Shown: positions 7,504 through 9,958 of the stretch, piece after piece | Layout of the letters: the number at the start of each line of letters is the position of its first letter | Position numbering within the stretch: the first letter of the stretch is position 1 | Assembly: GCA_002327305.1 (NCBI GenBank) | Contig: DCUZ01000049.1 | Span: 11,381-21,338 of the forward strand | Length of the DNA stretch: 9,958 nucleotides | DNA from: Holophagales bacterium UBA2201 | GTDB lineage: Bacteria; Acidobacteriota; Thermoanaerobaculia; UBA2201 | Reading direction: 5' to 3' | Made by a program: the position numbers and the translations under genes | Notes under the pieces: generated by a model | Told to the model about the DNA's origin: nothing | What the model saw: the letters and a program-made list of their open reading frames with translations, nothing else | Databases searched by the model: none

Positions 7504-7527
7504 AAGGCGCCCCTCACGGGGCGCCTT
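7504..7527 (+). terminator. Intrinsic terminator after the DUF6600-like gene
   Basis: AAGGCGCCCC (7504-7513) pairs perfectly with GGGGCGCCTT (7518-7527) around the tetraloop TCAC, followed by GATTTT. It sits 29 bases after the stop codon at 7474. It also lies between convergent genes. On the minus strand the T-tract is only TTTGG, so it would act weakly for the opposite gene. Confidence 0.9.
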
Positions 7528-7553
7528 GATTTTCATGACGATTTTGAACGGTC

Positions 7554-8117
7554 CTACGGATGGCCGGCGGGCATCTCCATTTTTTTGTAGCCGGCGGGGA
7601 TCTCGAAGAGATCGGCCGGGGGGGCGCCCATCTTGATGTTCTTGAACTCCATCACGCTGGTGCCGGCCTCGTCGCTCCACTTGACGGGAAGGTCCTTGAG
7701 GTCGGTGGCCAGCCAGTGAAAGCCGGAGAAGGACTGCCCGCCCTTGGTCACGGTGAACTTCATCTTCCTGCAGGGGTGGCCGTCCACGATCTCCTTGCCC
7801 GCCGGCGTGTATTGGAAGTTCGCGTCGGCGTCGAAGGGGGTGGGGCCCTGGCCCTTGCCCTCCATTTTCATCTCCATGTAGGTCTTCTGCGCGGGCATCA
7901 GCACCCAGGAGACCTTTTTGTCATGGCGGGCGATGGTGATGGTGGTCTGCCCCATTGCCCCCATCTCCATCCGCATCTTGTCGCCGCTCATGGCGTACTT
8001 GCCCGTCACGGCGTGGCCCTGGGCGGTCATGACCATGTCGGCGGAGAACTGCTGGGGCGGGGCGGCGGCGAAGGAGGACGCGGAAACCAGGAAGAGGAAC
8101 AGCATCAGGTTTTTCAT
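7554..8117 (-). CDS. Small exported Met-rich protein, DUF4412-like
   Basis: 187 residues. The N-terminus MKNLMLFLFLVSASSFAAAP is a clear signal peptide cut after an AxA motif, placing the protein in the periplasm or outer membrane. The mature part has alternating strands typical of LolA/DUF4412-like domains: FSADMVMTAQG, TGKYAMSGDKMRMEM, WVLMPAQKTYMEM, IVDGHPCRKMKFTV, LKDLPVKW and DLFEIPAGYKKMEMP. The set 'reports a salt or marker in the clothing of a metal/lipid-binding beta protein' is known for DUF4412, but ligand and function are unknown. It holds 18 Met in 187 residues, mostly in MxM pairs. GGAG (8126-8123) lies 5 bases before the ATG. It is monocistronic, with its own promoter candidate upstream. 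Confidence 0.85.
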   Translation of the reverse strand: MKNLMLFLFLVSASSFAAAPPQQFSADMVMTAQGHAVTGKYAMSGDKMRMEMGAMGQTTITIARHDKKVSWVLMPAQKTYMEMKMEGKGQGPTPFDADANFQYTPAGKEIVDGHPCRKMKFTVTKGGQSFSGFHWLATDLKDLPVKWSDEAGTSVMEFKNIKMGAPPADLFEIPAGYKKMEMPAGHP

Positions 8118-8150
8118 CGGATCTCCGATCGGTCAAAGGATGGATGGGAA

Positions 8151-8174
8151 AACGGCGGGACCGCTCCCGTCGTT
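8151..8174. repeat. Inverted repeat in the 5' leader of the DUF4412-like gene
   Basis: AACGGCGGGA (8151-8160) and TCCCGTCGTT (8165-8174) form a 10-pair stem around CCGC, with one G-T wobble on the plus strand and one A-C mismatch on the minus strand. It would lie at the extreme 5' end of the minus-strand mRNA if the promoter below is right. A plus-strand terminator reading is less likely because no plus gene precedes it and the T-tract is short. Confidence 0.45.
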
Positions 8175-8177
8175 TCA

Positions 8178-8206
8178 ATGATACACGATGATCCCGTCGA
8201 ACGCAA
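8178..8206 (-). promoter_or_regulatory. Putative promoter of the DUF4412-like gene
   Basis: On the minus strand TTGCGT (8206-8201, 3 of 6 to the -35) is followed after 17 bases by TATCAT (8183-8178, 5 of 6 to the -10). Transcription would begin near 8171 with a leader of about 54 bases. The -35 lies inside the T-tract of the minus-strand terminator at 8209-8228, so incoming transcription would stop exactly where this promoter begins. Confidence 0.5.
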
Positions 8207-8208
8207 AA

Positions 8209-8228
8209 ACGCGCCCCGTTGGGCGCGT
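8209..8228 (-). terminator. Minus-strand intrinsic terminator, part of left flanking unit
   Basis: ACGCGCCC (8209-8216) pairs perfectly with GGGCGCGT (8221-8228) around a 4-base loop. On the minus strand the stem is followed by TTTT (8208-8205), and on the plus strand by GATAAG, so it works only for minus-strand transcripts. No minus-strand gene ends immediately before it: the nearest genes to its right are plus-strand mntA/hepT. Confidence 0.75.
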
Positions 8229-8241
8229 GATAAGCGAACAA

Positions 8242-8274
8242 AATGGCGGGGAGCATGGGACGAGTTTAGAACTT
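8242..8274. repeat. Left copy of 33-bp imperfect direct repeat
   Basis: The first 20 bases, AATGGCGGGGAGCATGGGAC (8242-8261), are identical to 9094-9113. Over 33 bases the two copies match at 29, with GAACTT conserved at the end. It lies 13 bases from the minus-strand terminator at 8209-8228. Together with the second copy it brackets the MNT-HEPN pair, with 852 bases between repeat starts. Confidence 0.85.
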
Positions 8275-8362
8275 TCCTCCAGGAGGCTTTTCACGAGCAA
8301 ATGTAAAGGTGCCAAGATATCGCGAACCCAGCACTGCATCATGCCCTATCATCGCTTCCAAG

Positions 8363-8371
8363 TGTTATAAT
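8363..8371 (+). promoter_or_regulatory. Extended -10 promoter of mntA/hepT, leaderless
   Basis: TGTTATAAT is a perfect TATAAT (8366-8371) with the TGn extension. Only 6 bases separate it from the ATG at 8378, so transcription should begin at or beside the A of the start codon. This makes the ATG at 8378, not the in-frame ATG at 8309, the likely start. Confidence 0.65.
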
Positions 8372-8377
8372 AATTCC

Positions 8378-8686
8378 ATGGCTACAATAAAAAGGCCCAG
8401 CCTGACAGTCCTTAAAGCAACACTTAAAAGAGAGTTGCCATTCCTGCGAAAAACCTACTCCGTCAAGCGCCTCAGTTTGTTTGGTTCCACGGTTCGCGGA
8501 GAAAATAAAATCAAAAGCGATATCGATGTGTTGGTCGAATTCCAGTCCCCCATAGGCCTGATAAAGTTTATGGAGTTGGAAAATCATCTCAGTGTACTTC
8601 TTGGCAAACGGGTGGACCTGGTCATGAAACGTGCACTCAAGCCTAGGATCGGTCGACAGATTCTCAAGGAAGCCATCCCGGTATGA
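8378..8686 (+). CDS. mntA: MntA-type nucleotidyltransferase antitoxin (MNT domain)
   Basis: 102 residues from the ATG at 8378. The catalytic signature FGSTVRGENKIKSDIDV fits GSx10DxD exactly (G36, S37, D48, D50). A third acidic residue follows in GKRVDLV (D80), as in minimal nucleotidyltransferases. In characterised HepT/MntA pairs this enzyme adds AMP to a Tyr in the toxin's RX4HXY motif and so neutralises it. The stop overlaps the ATG of the toxin gene by four bases (ATGA, 8683-8686), and the antitoxin comes first. An in-frame ATG at 8309 would add 23 residues, but it lies upstream of the TATAAT and makes an atypical N-terminus. Codon use is visibly more AT-rich than the genes to the left. 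Confidence 0.9.
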   Translation: MATIKRPSLTVLKATLKRELPFLRKTYSVKRLSLFGSTVRGENKIKSDIDVLVEFQSPIGLIKFMELENHLSVLLGKRVDLVMKRALKPRIGRQILKEAIPV

Positions 8687-9021
8687 ACAGGGAGTATTTG
8701 GATTATATAGACGATGTAATGTCTACGGCAGACAAGATTGAGGCATTCATAGAAAATATGGATCTGGCGGCCTTCAAGAGCGACGAAAAAACCGCTTATG
8801 CGGTCATCCATGCTTTGGAAGTGATCGGAGAAGCCGCATCCAAGATCCCATCGGCGATCCGATTGCGCCATCCCTCGATTCCTTGGAAAGAAGTGGCCGG
8901 CATGCGCAACAAACTTATCCACGAATATTTTGGGGTGGATTTGGAGACCGTCTGGAAAACCGCTTCAGAAGATGTGCCCGCGCTAAAGAAGCTTTTTCTT
9001 CTTTTAAAGCAAAGCCTCTGA
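8683..9021 (+). CDS. hepT: HepT-type HEPN-domain ribonuclease toxin (DUF86)
   Basis: 112 residues, the normal length of single-domain HepT. The HEPN catalytic motif is RNKLIHEYF: R75, N76, H80 and Y82, i.e. RX4HXY with the target Tyr intact. Helical flanks include VIHALEVIGEAASKIP, typical of DUF86. Known members are RNases that cut RNA (tRNA or mRNA) and are blocked by MntA-mediated AMPylation of the Tyr. It starts in the last codon of mntA (ATGA overlap), so translation is coupled. A 60-base stretch at its start (8701-8760) has 21 G+C, very low beside the left part of the window and consistent with transfer. All key residues are present, so it is likely active. Confidence 0.92.
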   Translation: MNREYLDYIDDVMSTADKIEAFIENMDLAAFKSDEKTAYAVIHALEVIGEAASKIPSAIRLRHPSIPWKEVAGMRNKLIHEYFGVDLETVWKTASEDVPALKKLFLLLKQSL

Positions 9022-9058
9022 AATCCTGAGATTCCGCCGCCTAGTCCACATGCGAAAA

Positions 9059-9084
9059 ACCCCTCGACCTCATGGCCGAAGGGT
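9059..9084 (-). terminator. Minus-strand intrinsic terminator, part of right flanking unit
   Basis: On the minus strand ACCCTTCG (9084-9077) pairs with CGAGGGGT (9066-9059), 8 pairs with one T-G wobble around a 10-base loop, followed by TTTT (9058-9055). It should end transcripts of the vapBC-like operon before they run antisense into hepT. It has no T-tract on the plus strand. Confidence 0.7.
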
Positions 9085-9093
9085 AGAGATTTC

Positions 9094-9126
9094 AATGGCG
9101 GGGAGCATGGGACAAATATCGAACTT
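9094..9126. repeat. Right copy of 33-bp imperfect direct repeat
   Basis: Same orientation as 8242-8274: the first 20 bases are identical and 29 of 33 match overall. It lies 9 bases from the terminator at 9059-9084. Relative to minus-strand transcription it sits in the 3' UTR of vapC, just before the terminator. Confidence 0.85.
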
Positions 9127-9229
9127 ATATTGCACAATTATGGCTCCCACCCATCCAATAAGTGAGGCAGAAATGGGCAAATGAAAGGATGTGGAAGAAG
9201 AGACGCGGAAGTTTCTCGGCTGATGGGGA
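9127..9229. other. Gap between repeat and vapC end
   Basis: About 100 bases without a supported gene; the minus-strand ORF across it has no domain-like character and runs through the repeat. It would be the 3' UTR of the VapC-type gene. Confidence 0.5.
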
Positions 9230-9625
9230 TTACCAGGATGCGTGGTGAAGATCTTCAACCAAATCAAAATGGCTGTCACGGGAAACAAGGAGCAGTTCAT
9301 GCTGACGGGCTTGGGCGGCTATCCACAGATCGTTTTCAGGGATCATCCGACCCTTGTCCTTCAGGGCAGCTTTGAGTCGGCCGTAGTCTTCAGCGGTGTC
9401 GGCGTCAACAGAGAGAATGGCGCTTGCGGCCGAAAAATCATGCAACCGGCGGAGGTTTGCACGGGATTGAGATGATTTCCATGCGCCGTAAAATAATTCC
9501 CCAAGCGAAATGGAGGAAACGAATACTTCAGGAGTGGTGGAGAGCTTCTTGGCCACTCTGGAATCACCGGCGAAAAGAGCGATGATTATATTAGTATCAA
9601 GAAGAACCTTACCAGCCGGAGGCAT
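9230..9625 (-). CDS. vapC: VapC-type PIN-domain ribonuclease toxin
   Basis: 131 residues with a full PIN acidic set. D10 is in LLDTNIIIAL, E43 in SLGELFYGAW, D99 in IPENDLWIAAQA and D117 in VSRDSHFD. These residues bind Mg2+/Mn2+ and cut RNA, often tRNA or rRNA, in characterised VapC toxins. The length is normal for VapC. The ATG at 9625 overlaps the end of the antitoxin gene by 17 bases, so translation is coupled; only a weak Shine-Dalgarno-like GAGCGG precedes it. Its 3' end runs toward the repeat/terminator unit at 9126-9059. Confidence 0.9.
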   Translation of the reverse strand: MPPAGKVLLDTNIIIALFAGDSRVAKKLSTTPEVFVSSISLGELFYGAWKSSQSRANLRRLHDFSAASAILSVDADTAEDYGRLKAALKDKGRMIPENDLWIAAQARQHELLLVSRDSHFDLVEDLHHASW

Positions 9626-9830
9626 CTATCCGCTCGCAATCTTTTTCAATGGCTTCGGCCATCCTGCGCAGATCCTCGGGCGGGATCCCGCCCCGAAATT
9701 TCAGGCATTCCTTTCCGGCCACTCCTCGGTTCTGGAGTGACGAAGCAAAGTCCAGCACTTTCCGCTGCAAGTCAGCGGGAAGCCGTCCTATGCTTGCCAG
9801 AATCTCACTCTTGGCCGGTTTCTTTGACAT
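9609..9830 (-). CDS. vapB: VapB-like antitoxin of the vapC operon
   Basis: 73 residues, MSKKPAKSEILASIGRLPADL..., a short basic/helical N-terminus followed by a helical C-terminal half (PPEDLRRMAEAIEKDCERID). Size, position directly before VapC and 17-base overlap make it the antitoxin. The N-terminus is not an obvious AbrB or MazE fold by eye and resembles the DUF2281/VapB-like helical type. An AAAGGAG Shine-Dalgarno (GGAG 9842-9839) lies 8 bases before the ATG, and the extended -10 TGCTACAAT (9862-9854) lies upstream, giving a leadered message in contrast to mntA. Confidence 0.8.
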   Translation of the reverse strand: MSKKPAKSEILASIGRLPADLQRKVLDFASSLQNRGVAGKECLKFRGGIPPEDLRRMAEAIEKDCERIDASGW

Positions 9831-9853
9831 GAAGCGATCTCCTTTGGTAATCT

Positions 9854-9862
9854 ATTGTAGCA
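9854..9862 (-). promoter_or_regulatory. Extended -10 promoter of vapBC
   Basis: The minus strand reads TGCTACAAT: the TGn extension and TACAAT (5 of 6). Transcription would start near 9847, just before or within the Shine-Dalgarno of vapB. Start-proximal binding of the toxin-antitoxin complex would be expected from the family, but I see no clear palindrome. Confidence 0.55.
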
Positions 9863-9890
9863 CGCGCCTTCGACCGGCTGAGAAAATATC

Positions 9891-9919
9891 TTGAATGGCT
9901 GTACGCTTTGCGTTATCCT
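9891..9919 (+). promoter_or_regulatory. Possible promoter at the right edge
   Basis: TTGAAT (9891-9896, 4 of 6) is followed by a 17-base spacer and TATCCT (9914-9919, 4 of 6). This is the best-spaced -35/-10 pair of the window, although each box is imperfect. A GTG codon begins 4 bases later at 9924. Confidence 0.35.
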
Positions 9920-9923
9920 GCCA

Positions 9924-9958
9924 GTGGAACGCTACCTGGCCGGGCTCTTCGGCGACGA
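9924..9958 (+). CDS. Possible start of a further gene, cut by the window edge
   Basis: From the GTG at 9924 the frame reads VERYLAGLFGD, in GC-rich codons like the genes at the left and unlike the toxin-antitoxin genes. It follows the promoter-like pair by 4 bases, again a leaderless layout. With 11 codons visible no function can be given; the ATG-started frame at 9895 (MAVRF...) is a less protein-like alternative. Confidence 0.3.
   Translation, partial: MERYLAGLFGD

Noticed and set aside
8276..8286. CCTCCAGGAGG palindrome followed by CTTTT as a terminator
   Set aside because: A 1-base loop is too tight for a hairpin; taken as chance beside the repeat.
8309..8377. Upstream in-frame ATG extending mntA by 23 residues
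   Set aside because: It places the TATAAT inside the coding region, has no Shine-Dalgarno, and adds an atypical N-terminus; the 8378 start fits MNT family length.
9094..9126. tRNA-like reading of the repeat (minus strand ends CTCCCCGCCA after a GTTCGAT-like run)
   Set aside because: The segment between the T-loop-like run and CCA is too long for a tRNA acceptor stem, and no D or anticodon arm is found.
8242..9126. Integron attC or insertion-sequence ends
   Set aside because: No GTTRRRY/RYYYAAC core pairs, no terminal inverted repeats, and no transposase or integrase in the window.
1..9958. CRISPR array, tRNA or rRNA genes
   Set aside because: No regularly spaced repeats and no cloverleaf or rRNA-like segments were seen on either strand.

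Overview
This is a GC-rich bacterial chromosomal window of nine to eleven genes, mostly separated by short gaps. The gene content is a GAF-fused PilB/GspE-type ATPase, a secreted HExxH protein, an RsbW-like kinase, a B12-binding radical SAM enzyme, a DUF6600-like secreted protein and a small DUF4412-like secreted protein. Together with two toxin-antitoxin pairs this suggests a diderm, GC-rich bacterium such as an Acidobacteriota or deltaproteobacterial relative. That assignment is inference from gene content; no marker gene here fixes the phylum.

Left part (1-3357): a minus-strand pair consists of a predicted exported zinc-metallopeptidase-like protein (2897-1734) and a 26-base-overlapping type IV pilus or type II secretion assembly ATPase (1759 to beyond the left edge). 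The ATPase carries an N-terminal GAF domain. A small HATPase anti-sigma-type kinase (2935-3357) is divergently transcribed from a 37-bp promoter region.

Middle part (3358-8117): a B12-binding/radical SAM protein lies on the minus strand (4869-3490), possibly preceded and translationally coupled by a 34-codon ORF (4979-4875). Divergent from it is a 769-residue exported protein (5165-7474). It has a FecR-like N-terminus, an extraordinary Trp/Tyr-rich block and a Ser/Pro/Ala-rich tail, and it ends at a textbook terminator. Convergent to it is a Met-rich small exported protein (8117-7554).

Right part (8200-9958): an accessory segment, visibly poorer in GC. A MntA/HepT (MNT-HEPN) toxin-antitoxin operon on the plus strand is bracketed by two same-orientation repeat units. 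Each unit is an imperfect 33-bp repeat next to a minus-strand intrinsic terminator. A VapB/VapC-type operon on the minus strand follows, and its 3' end runs into the second repeat/terminator unit. A possible new gene begins at the right edge.

The most interesting signals are the repeat-plus-terminator units framing the HEPN-MNT module, and a recurring layout in which a -10 box sits 4-8 bases before the start codon with no ribosome-binding site, which predicts leaderless mRNAs.
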